From Myxococcota bacterium (GTDB lineage Bacteria > Myxococcota_A > UBA9160 > SMWR01): a DNA stretch of 64,000 bases. Numbering within the stretch: the stretch's first letter is position 1; every line of letters starts with the position of its first letter. Below the pieces are notes generated by a model. The model was given only the letters and a program-made list of their open reading frames with translations. It had not been told where the DNA came from and did not search any database. Shown here in pieces: positions 55,353 to 64,000 of the stretch. The stretch is taken from the NCBI GenBank assembly GCA_022447545.1, contig JAKVBI010000001.1:284640-348639 (forward strand), in the 5' to 3' direction. Both the position numbers and the translations under genes were made by a program.

Positions 55353-57059
55353 CTACTCCACGGCCGCAGAGGGCTCTTCACGCTGGGCGTGGATCTTCAT
55401 CTTCTCACGCGGAGGCAACAGGACGATCCATCGCCTTTGGGGCTTCGCCCCACCCGCCTGCCGATAGTTCTCCAGGACCCATTCCGAGATCAGGGGTGCC
55501 GTGCGCACCACAGACCGCTCGGGCATGTCATCGAAATCGCGTACCGGCCACACCACGGCGGCTGGAGGGTCCGCACGCAAGCGGTCCAAGAAACCCCGCT
55601 CCTGTTCCTCACTCATGAAAGTGCCGGGCATCACCACATCGAAATGACCCGGTCCGAGTCGCCCGGTGAGTACGTGGAACATGGGGGTTTCCGCCATGTT
55701 CAGGATCTTTTCCTCAGGCAGGGTGCGGTTCTTGATCACCCGCACCACGCGGTCGATTTGATTCGCCTTGCCCCCGGAGTAGATGCTGAGAGGCTCCCCG
55801 AGATCCGCTGTCGCCTGGATGAGATGGGTGCCACGCCGTTCCCTGTCGAGGTAGAGGTCTGTACCGAGCATGAAAATCCAAGCCGCGACACTCACGGCCA
55901 CTACGGCCCCCTCGGCAACGCCGCGTATGGGCCCACTCCATTGACGGGGCCAAACCGCCCGGAACCCCAGCCCCAACCCATAGGCGGCCAGTAGACAGAT
56001 CGGAGGAATTGCGGAATCGAGATGGGCCTCATCGGATCGGCCCAGCGAGCGGATGAAGTAGATGCCACCCCAGACCACGACCGCCAGCAGCAAAGCGTGA
56101 CGAAACGCTCGACCCTGCATCCAATCGCGCACCCAACCCACGGCGAGTGCCAACGCGAAACCGCCGTACAGGAACCAGTGTGCGCGAAACTGAACCGCCA
56201 CGAACCACTCGTAGATGGAGCGCCGGTCCCCCCAATCCAATTCTCCGATGACAGGTGGGGGCATGGCCTGGAGCATCCCCAGTGGGTGCTCCACCACTTC
56301 ATGCCACAGTCGGGGAAGCCCCACCGAGGCGGCGAACCAGATCAGAACCGGCACCATCACCAACGACAGTCCCAGTGCGTAGGCCCCCCAATCCCGGAGC
56401 CAACGCCGCCAGGAGGTGTCGGCGGCCATCACGGCGACACCGATTCCACAGCTCACCGCAAAGGCTGGAGTGAGTCTGAAATACAGAGCCACACCGGCGC
56501 ACACCCCCGCGGCAACCATCCAGCGCACATCGTCGCTGTCGAGCCGGCGCGCGAAGGCCAGCAGGGCGAGTACGCTGAAGACCAGATACCGATAGGCGAA
56601 CAGAAGCTGGAAGAAATGGCTGCGGGGAGCCGCCAGGGTGACCAAAAGCGCGGCGAGAAAGGCGAACGAAGACGGCATCAGCCGACGTCCGAGAAACAGC
56701 ATGGAAACGCTCAACGCCAGATCGAATGCCGAATAGATCAGCCGCGACAACCCAATGCCGGGAGGCGCGAGCCAGCTCGCCAACCAGGCGGGCAGGACGT
56801 GGCCTGGTGGGAACACCCAGAGCACCCCCTCGTAGAGCGTTTCACCGGCGTGGAGTTGCATGGCCGCGTACAGGGGCCAGCACTCGTCGAGCCGATTGAT
56901 GCCATGGGAATAGAAGAGGGACTGATAGGCGGTACCCACGACCAGCAGCACGGGCACCTGCCACCAGACGGGATTCTTCAGCCTCGCAACGGAATTGCTC
57001 GCGGCCGGTCGATACAACCCGATACCTGTACGAATCCTGTGATGGGGCGGAGTAGGCAT
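55353..57059 (-). CDS. Multi-pass membrane protein, GT-C / PMT-like
   Basis: 568 residues from ATG 57059, with AGGT 7 bases upstream. About 11 hydrophobic helices. The first loop is INRLDECWPLYAAMQLHAGE followed by LYEGVLWVFPPGH, the acidic-pair, G-LY and PPG layout of PMT-like glycosyltransferases. A soluble C-terminal part (about 430-568) has RVVRVIKNRTLPEEKILNMAE. Its general plan is like the 714-residue protein at 40261-42405. It lies 86 bases upstream of the LtaS-like gene on the same strand. Confidence 0.72.
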   Translation of the reverse strand: MPTPPHHRIRTGIGLYRPAASNSVARLKNPVWWQVPVLLVVGTAYQSLFYSHGINRLDECWPLYAAMQLHAGETLYEGVLWVFPPGHVLPAWLASWLAPPGIGLSRLIYSAFDLALSVSMLFLGRRLMPSSFAFLAALLVTLAAPRSHFFQLLFAYRYLVFSVLALLAFARRLDSDDVRWMVAAGVCAGVALYFRLTPAFAVSCGIGVAVMAADTSWRRWLRDWGAYALGLSLVMVPVLIWFAASVGLPRLWHEVVEHPLGMLQAMPPPVIGELDWGDRRSIYEWFVAVQFRAHWFLYGGFALALAVGWVRDWMQGRAFRHALLLAVVVWGGIYFIRSLGRSDEAHLDSAIPPICLLAAYGLGLGFRAVWPRQWSGPIRGVAEGAVVAVSVAAWIFMLGTDLYLDRERRGTHLIQATADLGEPLSIYSGGKANQIDRVVRVIKNRTLPEEKILNMAETPMFHVLTGRLGPGHFDVVMPGTFMSEEQERGFLDRLRADPPAAVVWPVRDFDDMPERSVVRTAPLISEWVLENYRQAGGAKPQRRWIVLLPPREKMKIHAQREEPSAAVE

Positions 57060-57139
57060 CGAAAGTACCTGTACGGCCCCCACGAATCAATCGAGGCCCC
57101 CGGCACCCCCCCCACCGGGTCCGATAGAATGGGAGTGGC

Positions 57140-57994
57140 ATGCCGCACGAAAGCGGAATGAACGGGTCAGCCGACGAGGGGCACCAAGAACGAATCGCGG
57201 CCGCGGCTGCCCAGCGAATCGAACTCGGTTGCAACGAGTATCGCACCCAATGGCTCGAATCGGGCCCGGTCCGACATTTCGTCGTCGACGACCTGTTGCC
57301 CGAGCCCCTCGTGGCTGAAATCGAGGCCTCGCTTCCAACTCCAGGCGACCTGACCGCGCGGTCGTCGATCCGGGAGCGCAAGAAGGTCGGGATCGACCTC
57401 GAACGCTATGCGCCCATGGCCGCCGGGGCTTTGCTGGCCTTTCAGGACCCGCGCGTGCTGGGCGCCGTGGAGCGGGTGGTGGGCAGCCAGAGGTTGCGAA
57501 CGGACCCGAGCCTCTACGCATCCGGGCTGTCGGTCATGGAGCGAGGTGACTTCCTCCACCCCCACATCGACAACTCCCACGACGGCGACCAGGTCCTCTA
57601 CCGGGTCCTCAACCTGCTCTACTACGTCTCGCACGACTGGGAACTCGCAAACGGGGGGAACCTGGAGCTCTGGGAGAACCGGACCCACCCACCCACCACC
57701 CTGGTGTCGACCAGCAACCGCCTGGTGGTGATGGAGACGGGCCCCTCGAGCTGGCACTCGGTGAGCGAGGTCCAGGTGGACCGACCCCGCTGGTGCGTTT
57801 CCAACTACTACTTCTGCGAATCGCCGGTCCAGGGCGAAAGCCCCTACCGGCACGTCACGACCTTCCGTGGCCGCCCGGGTTCAGGCTTGGAAGGCCCCCT
57901 GCTCTGGCTCGATGGCCTGGCCCGAAATACCCTCGGTCGGGCGCTTCCATTCTTGCTCACACGTAGCTGGCATCGCCGCAAGCCCCGGCCCTGA
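57140..57994 (+). CDS. 2-oxoglutarate/Fe(II) dioxygenase (prolyl 4-hydroxylase-like)
   Basis: 284 residues. The jelly-roll iron site is visible: H142 and D144 in FLHPHID, the distal H206 in SSWHSVSE, and a co-substrate arginine at 215 or 217 in DRPRW. It belongs to the 2OG-FeII_Oxy_3 group, which hydroxylates proteins or small molecules; related bacterial members occur next to capsule genes. The target cannot be told. It is divergent from the GT-C gene and converges with a GT2 pair. Confidence 0.87.
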   Translation: MPHESGMNGSADEGHQERIAAAAAQRIELGCNEYRTQWLESGPVRHFVVDDLLPEPLVAEIEASLPTPGDLTARSSIRERKKVGIDLERYAPMAAGALLAFQDPRVLGAVERVVGSQRLRTDPSLYASGLSVMERGDFLHPHIDNSHDGDQVLYRVLNLLYYVSHDWELANGGNLELWENRTHPPTTLVSTSNRLVVMETGPSSWHSVSEVQVDRPRWCVSNYYFCESPVQGESPYRHVTTFRGRPGSGLEGPLLWLDGLARNTLGRALPFLLTRSWHRRKPRP

Positions 57995-58031
57995 ACCGCC
58001 CCTCGAGCACGACTGTCCGACCCGACCGCCT

Positions 58032-59018
58032 TCAGAGCCCCCGCAAGAAGATGTCCTGTGCGACGCTCTTCAGCCCGTAGGAATATCGGCCGTAGCGTCC
58101 GGCGAGAGCCTCCCGCAGGATGGCCGGTACACGTCCCAGCAGATGGGGCGACATCTCATCTCGCACTCGACTGTGATCGATCTTCGCATCGATCAACGAG
58201 AATATTGGTTCAGCCGACGGAACGTCCCCGGCCCCGGACAGACGCTCTCGGGCCGCGGTGAAGAAGTCGACCGCATAGGCAAAGGCACCCACTTCGAGCT
58301 GTTTGTGGGCCTGTGCGAGTTGCTCACGCAAGCTCATCTTGTGGAGACCGAACTGATTCGCTCCGTGCACCCGGTAGGTGATGAGGTTTTCATCGAGGAT
58401 TCTGAATTCAGAGACCGCGGCGATCACGAATGCGATCCAGGCATCGTGACAGTCACGCAGGTTTGGAAAAGGCAGATAGAGGTCCCGAAAGCGGGAGCGA
58501 AACGCAAGGGTGGTGCCGGCAGCAACGACATGCTTGAGAAACACCTCCACCGCACGCCCGTCGCGCACCTGTTGTTGCTCCCTGGGGCTGAAGAACTGCG
58601 CCTCCCAGAGATCGGTACGGAGTGAGCGAAGCTCGGCATTCGCCACCAGCCCGTTGCTGAACACAGCCCCCACGGCAGGCTCAGCCTCCAGCACACCGCA
58701 CAGCCTTTCGACCTTTGCGGGCGCCCAGACATCGTCCTGATCCGCGAGAAACACAATCTCCCCGGTGCACAGGGACACCGCCTTTTCAAAATTGGCCGAG
58801 GTTCCCAAGCGTTGGGGGTTGGGTACGACCCTCACCTCGAAAGGCGCACGCGCCGCGAAACGCTGGAGCTGGGCAACGGTGTCGTCATGGGAACCGTCAT
58901 CGCAAACCACGAGTTCGTCGGGCGACCGCGTCTGCTCGGCGAAGCTCTCCAACTGCTCGACCACGAAGGATCCGCCGTCGTAGGTCGCCATGGCGATGGA
59001 CGTTCGGAGCTTCGTCAA
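58032..59018 (-). CDS. Family 2 glycosyltransferase
   Basis: 328 residues, GT-A fold, cytoplasmic side of the membrane. It has SIAMATYDGGSFVVEQLES at the start, VVCDDGSHDDTV for UDP binding and FLADQDDVW as the DXD metal site. No membrane helices, so it makes or extends a glycan on a lipid carrier or adds a rhamnose-type sugar. The TTG start at 59018 overlaps the upstream GT2 stop by four bases, so both are co-expressed. Downstream it faces the 2OG oxygenase gene. Confidence 0.9.
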   Translation of the reverse strand: MTKLRTSIAMATYDGGSFVVEQLESFAEQTRSPDELVVCDDGSHDDTVAQLQRFAARAPFEVRVVPNPQRLGTSANFEKAVSLCTGEIVFLADQDDVWAPAKVERLCGVLEAEPAVGAVFSNGLVANAELRSLRTDLWEAQFFSPREQQQVRDGRAVEVFLKHVVAAGTTLAFRSRFRDLYLPFPNLRDCHDAWIAFVIAAVSEFRILDENLITYRVHGANQFGLHKMSLREQLAQAHKQLEVGAFAYAVDFFTAARERLSGAGDVPSAEPIFSLIDAKIDHSRVRDEMSPHLLGRVPAILREALAGRYGRYSYGLKSVAQDIFLRGL

Positions 59019-59938
59019 ACCGGCGGTAGCCCCTGGTGACCCGGGCGCGCCTCACCCCGCCCATAACGCAGCAGACCCAGTGCCGTGACGGGTTTCCCGC
59101 GTAGGAGCGCACCGAGCGCACGATAGGCGAGGTGCAGACGAACGATTCGCTTGCGCCGGGATATCTGCGCGGCCCGTAGCCAGCCGCGGGTCTCGGCGCG
59201 GTCCGCCACGAGGTTGAAGAGCTCGAGCTCCTCGTCGAAGCGAAGCATGCTCGCGGACTGCTGAGCCGTGGCACCCGCCTCGTGCCGTCGATACGCGTAC
59301 TCGACAGCACGGGCGTAGACCAACTCATCTCCTTCAAAGAGCAGCCGGCTCGTGAACTCGAGATCCTGGACCTGTCGCCAGCGGTCGGCGAAGCGTCGCT
59401 CCCCCAGCACCGAGCGCCGGAAACACAAGGTCGGACACATGATGAAGTTTCCCGCCATGATGGCGCTCAGACCCGCTTCCCCTTCGAGCACCACCGGATC
59501 GCCCGAACGCGGTACGAAAAACCGCTTCACTGCATCCGCGGTGGAGAACCGGGGCCTTCCCGATGCCGAGATGATCGATGCCGAGCAGCACACCGCAGCG
59601 GCCTGCTCATGATCGCGGGCCAGGTCTCGTACGAGCCGTGTATAGCCGGGGAGCAGTTGATCATCGGCGTGGAGCAGCGTGACGAGATCGGTTTCGGCGA
59701 GGTCGAGGCACTGATTCCAGTTGCGCACCATCCCCAGAGGGGCTGCGTTGCGGTGATAGGAGATCCGCGAATCCCCGAAACTTTCGAGCAGTCCGTCAAC
59801 ACCCTGCTCGCGCTCTCCGTCGTCGGACACCAGCAGCCTGAAGTCACCATCCAGCTGGTCGAGCGCGCTCCTCACAGCCTGCTCGAGGTAGTGGAGATCA
59901 CGGTAAAACGGAATCGCGATGGTGAGCCCAGCCGCCAT
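59015..59938 (-). CDS. Family 2 glycosyltransferase
   Basis: 307 residues. TIAIPFYRDLHYLEQAVRSA opens the GT-A fold, LLVSDDGE is the nucleotide site and LLHADDQLLPG is the metal-binding DXD segment. DRWRQVQDLEFTSRLLFEGD is the acceptor-side region. It is upstream of the second GT2 and overlaps it. The start is ATG 59938, and the 86-base gap to the lipoprotein gene upstream leaves room for a promoter. Confidence 0.9.
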   Translation of the reverse strand: MAAGLTIAIPFYRDLHYLEQAVRSALDQLDGDFRLLVSDDGEREQGVDGLLESFGDSRISYHRNAAPLGMVRNWNQCLDLAETDLVTLLHADDQLLPGYTRLVRDLARDHEQAAAVCCSASIISASGRPRFSTADAVKRFFVPRSGDPVVLEGEAGLSAIMAGNFIMCPTLCFRRSVLGERRFADRWRQVQDLEFTSRLLFEGDELVYARAVEYAYRRHEAGATAQQSASMLRFDEELELFNLVADRAETRGWLRAAQISRRKRIVRLHLAYRALGALLRGKPVTALGLLRYGRGEARPGHQGLPPV

Positions 59939-60024
59939 GGCATTCGGCCTCGTGTGGACCGACAGGTGTCCAGATCGGGAAACTAGCAGGGTGCTCGACC
60001 CGCCACTGCCGAGCCGAAGACAGG

Positions 60025-60597
60025 CTACAGAGCCTCGTCGATCACGACCTCCACCCCCCGGGCTCCCGGCTGGAAACTTCCCATCGCCGAGCCCTGAAGA
60101 TCGCCCGGGTTGCGTGTCATCGCGTTGCCGTCGCGGTCGATCCGCGCGCTAATGCTCAGCGGACCCACGAAAGGCACCGAGGGAATCATTCGATCCTCGG
60201 GACCAAGGCTGAAATCGAGAGGCAACCGGGGCTGGACGATGCGCTGGACCGCCAGGGGTGGGCCGGTATCGTTGACCCGGGCAATCAGGAACAAAACCGC
60301 CCGCTTGGGCATTTTCAATCCCTCACCCAGGCGCACGGTTCCCGTCACTGGCAGGGCGTCAGGGGTCGCGGACGGACCACTCCCAGCGAAGGGGGGCGAG
60401 GAAGCCTCCCGAGGCCCGGGCGGCGGCGTCGCGGGCGCTTCCCGCAACACCCGTTCCGCTCCGGCGGGAAAGATCTTCGAAAGATCCGGTTGGGCCGGCC
60501 TCTCGTCGGGGTCGAATGCCTCGGTATTGCGATCACACGCCAAGGTCAGGCAAAGGCCACAAAACAGGGCAAACACAGGGTTCAAACGTCGGCTCAC
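60025..60597 (-). CDS. Lipoprotein with CcmH/CycH-type C-terminal domain
   Basis: 190 residues from GTG 60597. It has a signal peptide with lipobox LTLAC (C21), a proline-rich linker (about 30-80), then a domain with VTGTVRLGEGLKMPK, FLIARVNDTGPPLAVQR, LPLDFSLGPEDRM and ISARIDRDGNAM. That order matches the C-terminal Ig-like domain of CcmH/CycH/NrfG cytochrome c maturation proteins. The TPR part and membrane helices of those proteins are missing. No other cytochrome maturation gene is nearby. Confidence 0.6.
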   Translation of the reverse strand: MSRRLNPVFALFCGLCLTLACDRNTEAFDPDERPAQPDLSKIFPAGAERVLREAPATPPPGPREASSPPFAGSGPSATPDALPVTGTVRLGEGLKMPKRAVLFLIARVNDTGPPLAVQRIVQPRLPLDFSLGPEDRMIPSVPFVGPLSISARIDRDGNAMTRNPGDLQGSAMGSFQPGARGVEVVIDEAL

Positions 60598-60828
60598 GCG
60601 ATCACAGTAGCGTCGCCTTCTGGCGAGGGAAACTTGGGATGGACCCGATCCAGGACATGGGGTTCGGTTTCCGATTGAGAGGCCTCTGAGTCGATGATAG
60701 GTTTCGGTAGAGCCGTCGAACGAGGTGGGGGGCTCACGGGTTCCCCGTATCGTTTACGGTCGGTGCTCGATCGAATTCAGACTGATTTCAGATGCCGTGA
60801 AGTGGCCCCGCCTTGAAAGGGAGGTCCC
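60598..60828 (+). other. Leader of thiC, no recognisable TPP riboswitch
   Basis: 231 bases between the lipoprotein start and thiC. I looked for the THI-box core (CTGAGA, ACCCTT, GAACCTGATCTGG and TAATACCAGCG-type segments) and do not find it. The ribosome site AAAGGGAGG sits just upstream of the ATG. If thiC is regulated here, the means is not a standard TPP element that I can see. Confidence 0.4.
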
Positions 60829-62610
60829 ATGTCCACCCAAGCCACCCCGAAGCACCCTGCCTGGAAACTCCCGCCCGTTGGCGGAGATCCCTCGGGTGGA
60901 GGAACCGGGACCACCCCGGGAAGTTTCGCCAACCCGTCTCAGCTGGGTGGTGCGCTCAGCTTCAGCTCGCCCGACAGCCCAAGCATGCCCCCGCCGTCGG
61001 AAAAATCGGCCTGGGACTTCATGCCATCGGATTGGCGGCGCGATGCTTCCGGCTGGCACGCCCCCGAGGGCTTCGAGCCCGTTACACAACTCGAGCACGC
61101 GCGACTGGGCACGGTGACGCCGGAAATGAAGCGTGTGGCCGAACGAGAGCCGCACCTGACTCCGGAGATCGTGCGCGACGAGGTCGCCGCCGGGCGGATG
61201 ATCATCCCGGCCAACAAAGTCCATTTGAGCCACCAACTCGACGCCATGGCGATCGGGCGCGGGAGCCTGACCAAGGTCAACGCCAACATGGGCGCTTCCC
61301 CCATCAGTAGCGACACCTCCGAGGAGGTCGAGAAACTCCACTGGGCCCAACGCTGGGGCGCCGATACGGTCATGGACCTGTCGACGGGCGGCGACCTCGA
61401 CGTAACTCGCGAGGCCATCATCCGGGCAGCGACAGTCCCCATTGGGACCGTACCGATCTATTCGATGATCCTCGGACGCCGCATTGAAGACCTAGACGAA
61501 CAGACCATCTTGTCCTGCCTGGAGTTCCAGGCCCAGCAGGGTGTCGACTACTTCACGATTCACGCTGGGGTGCGGCAAGCCCACCTGCCCTTCGTCCGCA
61601 ACCGGGTCATCGGAATCGTCAGCCGTGGCGGTTCGTTACTGGCCAAGTGGATGCTCCACCACGGACGTGAAAACCTGATGTACGACCTGTGGGACGAGAT
61701 CTGTGCCGTCATGCGCCGTTACGACGTGAGCTTCTCCATTGGCGATGGTCTGCGCCCGGGAGGCCTCGCCGACGCGACCGACGAAGCCCAGCTTCGCGAA
61801 CTCGAGACACTCGGTGAGCTGACCGAGCGGGCCTGGGCGAACGGCTGCCAGGTGATGGTGGAAGGGCCCGGACACGTGTCCTTCGACCAGATCGAGTTCA
61901 ACATGAAACTCCAACGCAACCTCTGCCACGGGGCTCCCTTCTACGTACTCGGGCCCCTCGTAACCGACATTTTTCCCGGCTACGACCACATCACGAGCTG
62001 CATTGGCGCCACTGCGGCCGCCTATCACGGGGCCGCCATGCTCTGTTATGTGACCCCCAAAGAGCATCTGGGTCTGCCCAAGAAGGACGACGTCAAGCAG
62101 GGCTGCATCGCCTACAAGATTGCGGCCCACGCCGCCGACGTGGCTCTGGGGGTCCCGGGAGCCCGCGAGCGAGACGACGAACTGACCAAGGCCAGGGCAG
62201 CATTGAACTGGCAAAAGCACTTCGAACTGTCCTTCGACCCGGACACGGCTCGTGCCTTCCACGACGAGGATCTCGACGTGGACACCGACTTCTGCGCGAT
62301 GTGCGGACACGACTGGTGTTCGGTGCGGATCAGCAAGGAGATCAACGAATTCGTGAGCGGCAAGGACGAAGCCTACGCGTGGGACAAGCCGCAGGTCAGC
62401 GACGCCCTGAGCGAAGAACAGATCGAGGTTCTGCAACGTCGCGGCGTCATGAGCCCCGAAGAAGTCCACCGCCTGGCCACCAAGGTCCGCTCCTCCATGG
62501 GCACGTCCTCTGGAGACAAGGCCGACTGCCATAGCGACCACATGGACGCCCCGGCTGCTCAAAACCTGCAGGGCGATCGCCTCGACCCGGTGAGCCTCGA
62601 ACCCCTGTAG
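60829..62610 (+). CDS. thiC: Phosphomethylpyrimidine synthase
   Basis: 593 residues. A radical-SAM enzyme that makes HMP-phosphate from aminoimidazole ribotide for thiamine. The [4Fe-4S] cysteines C489, C492 and C497 sit in CAMCGHDWC. The core has [39 protein letters not shown] and [17 protein letters not shown]. The first 85 residues are low-complexity, rich in Ser, Gly and Pro, where many ThiC proteins have an ordered N-terminal domain. Strong ribosome site GGGAGG before ATG 60829. A hairpin follows the gene. Confidence 0.97.
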   Translation: MSTQATPKHPAWKLPPVGGDPSGGGTGTTPGSFANPSQLGGALSFSSPDSPSMPPPSEKSAWDFMPSDWRRDASGWHAPEGFEPVTQLEHARLGTVTPEMKRVAEREPHLTPEIVRDEVAAGRMIIPANKVHLSHQLDAMAIGRGSLTKVNANMGASPISSDTSEEVEKLHWAQRWGADTVMDLSTGGDLDVTREAIIRAATVPIGTVPIYSMILGRRIEDLDEQTILSCLEFQAQQGVDYFTIHAGVRQAHLPFVRNRVIGIVSRGGSLLAKWMLHHGRENLMYDLWDEICAVMRRYDVSFSIGDGLRPGGLADATDEAQLRELETLGELTERAWANGCQVMVEGPGHVSFDQIEFNMKLQRNLCHGAPFYVLGPLVTDIFPGYDHITSCIGATAAAYHGAAMLCYVTPKEHLGLPKKDDVKQGCIAYKIAAHAADVALGVPGARERDDELTKARAALNWQKHFELSFDPDTARAFHDEDLDVDTDFCAMCGHDWCSVRISKEINEFVSGKDEAYAWDKPQVSDALSEEQIEVLQRRGVMSPEEVHRLATKVRSSMGTSSGDKADCHSDHMDAPAAQNLQGDRLDPVSLEPL

Positions 62611-62644
62611 ACCTTGGAGCGGCAGCGGAGCTTTCAATGCAAGG

Positions 62645-62672
62645 CGCCCCGGAATCTCTCGATCCCGGGGCG
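62645..62672 (+). terminator. GC-rich hairpin after thiC
   Basis: CGCCCCGG (62645-62652) pairs with CCGGGGCG (62665-62672) around a 12-base loop. There is no long T run, only TCCCGTCC. It lies 35 bases after the stop and is a plausible transcription terminator between thiC and the kinase gene. Confidence 0.5.
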
Positions 62673-62753
62673 TCCCGTCCGAGCTTCACCCCCCCAGACT
62701 CAGCTCGGATCTAGGGTAATTATCGTCCGAACGCGCATGGCCTTGAGCCCTTT

Positions 62754-63827
62754 TTGCGCACGGCCTGCAAATTCGTGAGCCCGGAAAACCGGCTGAGCGA
62801 GGCAACCCTCCCCGGCTACCTCGTGGGACTGGGCCTCGCCTCCCCCGGGGAAGCCATCGAGGTCGAGTTGGCAGGCGACGGCAACATCAACTGGGTCCGT
62901 CGGGCGCGAGCCCCGGAGTCGGGACGGTCCTGGGTGGTCAAACAAGCCGGCCCCACTCTCGAGCGTTTTCCCGAGTACGAAGCTCCGACGGAGCGGGCTG
63001 CCATCGAAGCCCGCTACTTCGAAACCGTCGCGAATCTAGACTTCGACAGTCTGTGTCCGCACCTCATCCATTTCGACACCACCCGGAGTGTTCTGGTCAT
63101 GGAAGACCTGGGAGATGCCGAACGCCTCGACGATGCCCTCGAACGCGGTGCCGACACCCGCCCCGCTCTACACAAGCTCGCGGCCTTTCTCGGGAGGGTC
63201 CACACGCACACCCAGAGTCATACCGAGTCCCTGGGCCCCTCGTTCAGCAACGACGCCATGCGCGATCTCCACGGAGACCACATCTTTCGGCTTCCCTTCG
63301 AGCCCAACGATTTTCCCCTCTCACCCCGGGTACGCGCTCGTGCACTGGAGATTCAAGGCGACAAGCTGCTTTTGGCTCGAATCCAGCAAGCACATCGCCG
63401 ATATCGGGGAACTTCGGACATCCCGGAGGTCCATTGTCTCCTCCACGGTGATGTCCAGCCCGGCAATCTCCTCCTGAGCCCCGAGGGGCCAAAACTGCTG
63501 GACGCTGAGATTGCCCATTTCGGCATCCCGTCCTTCGAAATGGGCGTCCTGCTCGCCCACCTATGGCTGCCGGCCAGCGTGACCGGGGACGTCGGACCCT
63601 CCCGACAACACGTGGAGACCGTCTGGTCCGCCTATGTGGCGGAGGCGGGGGCGGAGGTGTGTAATTTCACCGATGCCGCCCAGTTTGCAGGCATTGAGAT
63701 ATTGCGCCGGTGCCTGGGAGCGGCCCGGGTCGCCTCGGTCTCGAGCGATGAAGCGGCCCTCACCGCCGTGGACTTGGCCCGTGCCCTGGTGATCGCGCCC
63801 CCCTCGGCTCCGAACGACCTCCCCTGA
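62754..63827 (+). CDS. Kinase of the aminoglycoside phosphotransferase fold, MtnK-like
   Basis: 357 residues from TTG 62754; GTG 62775 is an alternative. It has AGDGNINWVRR as the nucleotide loop, WVVKQAGP with the ATP lysine, ERAAIEARYFE, VLVMEDLGDAE hinge, HGDVQPGNLLL as the catalytic loop and LLDAEIAHFG as the metal-binding D-x-E. The D-x-E and the GDGN loop recall 5-methylthioribose kinase (MtnK) rather than classic drug kinases. No other methionine salvage gene is near, so the substrate is open. Confidence 0.72.
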   Translation: MRTACKFVSPENRLSEATLPGYLVGLGLASPGEAIEVELAGDGNINWVRRARAPESGRSWVVKQAGPTLERFPEYEAPTERAAIEARYFETVANLDFDSLCPHLIHFDTTRSVLVMEDLGDAERLDDALERGADTRPALHKLAAFLGRVHTHTQSHTESLGPSFSNDAMRDLHGDHIFRLPFEPNDFPLSPRVRARALEIQGDKLLLARIQQAHRRYRGTSDIPEVHCLLHGDVQPGNLLLSPEGPKLLDAEIAHFGIPSFEMGVLLAHLWLPASVTGDVGPSRQHVETVWSAYVAEAGAEVCNFTDAAQFAGIEILRRCLGAARVASVSSDEAALTAVDLARALVIAPPSAPNDLP

Positions 63828-63902
63828 CCACGAAGCACCACACCCTCCGTGCTCGAAGGGATCTTGGGCAGCTACCCTGAAGGGTGAAAGCGGAGGGTGA
63901 CA

Positions 63903-64000
63903 GTGAACCCACAACGAACCCAGGCAATCCTGCTCCGGTCACTGCTATGGCTCATCCTCGCCCTGTGGTTCGGCAGCTTCGTGGCGTTTCCCGCCCTGGC
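63903..64000 (+). CDS. Start of a small membrane protein, cut by window end (DUF4149-like)
   Basis: Only the first 32 codons are present from GTG 63903, which has GGAGG 7 bases upstream. The sequence runs through a hydrophobic helix with LRSLLWLILALWFGSFVAF, the WxGSF pattern seen at the start of DUF4149 proteins. Too short for a firm call. Confidence 0.4.
   Translation, partial: MNPQRTQAILLRSLLWLILALWFGSFVAFPAL

Noticed and set aside
56022-57161. 379-codon rightward open frame
   Set aside because: It is antisense to the GT-C membrane protein and is rich in Gln/His/Gly/Arg, typical of a shadow frame.
60598-60828. TPP riboswitch before thiC
   Set aside because: None of the conserved THI-box core segments can be found in the leader by eye.
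1-64000. tRNA or rRNA genes, CRISPR arrays, insertion sequences
   Set aside because: I found no T-loop/anticodon arrangement in the gaps, no regularly spaced direct repeats, and no transposase gene or terminal inverted repeats.

Overview
The window is about 64 kb of GC-rich bacterial chromosome, densely packed with roughly 54 protein genes. I see no rRNA, tRNA, insertion sequence, prophage or CRISPR array. The organism is Gram-negative: there is an RND efflux pump with its periplasmic adaptor, a family 9 (heptosyltransferase-type) glycosyltransferase, and lipoproteins with lipoboxes. GTG and TTG starts are frequent. The gene mix (LuxE/LuxC with an aminotransferase, cytochrome P450, stand-alone 5' nuclease, FIST protein, tandem DUF1566 proteins, many GT-C membrane proteins) suggests an uncultured high-GC delta-proteobacterial-type lineage such as Myxococcota, Desulfobacterota or Binatota. 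That placement is an inference from gene content only.

Layout. 1-1.5 kb: 3'-truncated cysH, a thiamine-binding-type protein and folK, all leftward. 1.5-6.4 kb: a rightward, translationally coupled operon of class III aminotransferase, LuxE-like acyl-protein synthetase, LuxC-like acyl reductase and MFS transporter. This is the most distinctive system here; I predict it reduces a carboxylic acid to an aldehyde, aminates it and exports the amine. 6.4-8.3 kb: SnoaL-like protein and two tandem secreted DUF1566 proteins, leftward. 8.5-16.3 kb: SDR/membrane protein pair, CDP-alcohol phosphatidyltransferase, monohaem cytochrome c, PuuD-type membrane protein, 5' nuclease, prolyl-tRNA synthetase and FIST protein. 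16.5-27.1 kb: rnd, pepP, acsA, YheU-like, GST-like, phosphatase, M23 peptidase, and the compact sfsA-mutY-smr-thioesterase run. 27.2-36.6 kb: P450 behind a perfect palindromic operator-like site, two SGNH proteins, aroC, methyltransferase, two-domain VOC protein, DUF4079-like and CinA-like genes, cystathionine synthase/lyase and CbiX-like chelatase.

36.6-60 kb is dominated by envelope functions: GT9 and methyltransferase, PQQ-type sugar dehydrogenase, several large multi-pass GT-C/YfhO-like proteins, an RND pump, a CLC chloride transporter with CBS and TrkA_C domains, an LtaS-like transferase, a 2OG-Fe(II) oxygenase and two coupled GT2 glycosyltransferases. These sit in small leftward operons separated by rightward genes, so surface glycan assembly is spread over the region. 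60-64 kb: a lipoprotein with a CcmH-type C-terminal domain, thiC, an MtnK-like kinase and the start of a small membrane protein cut by the window end.

Sulfur metabolism recurs (cysH, the cystathionine enzyme, and CbiX/SirB, which could feed sirohaem for sulfite reductase). So does cofactor synthesis (folK, thiC, the thiamine-binding protein).
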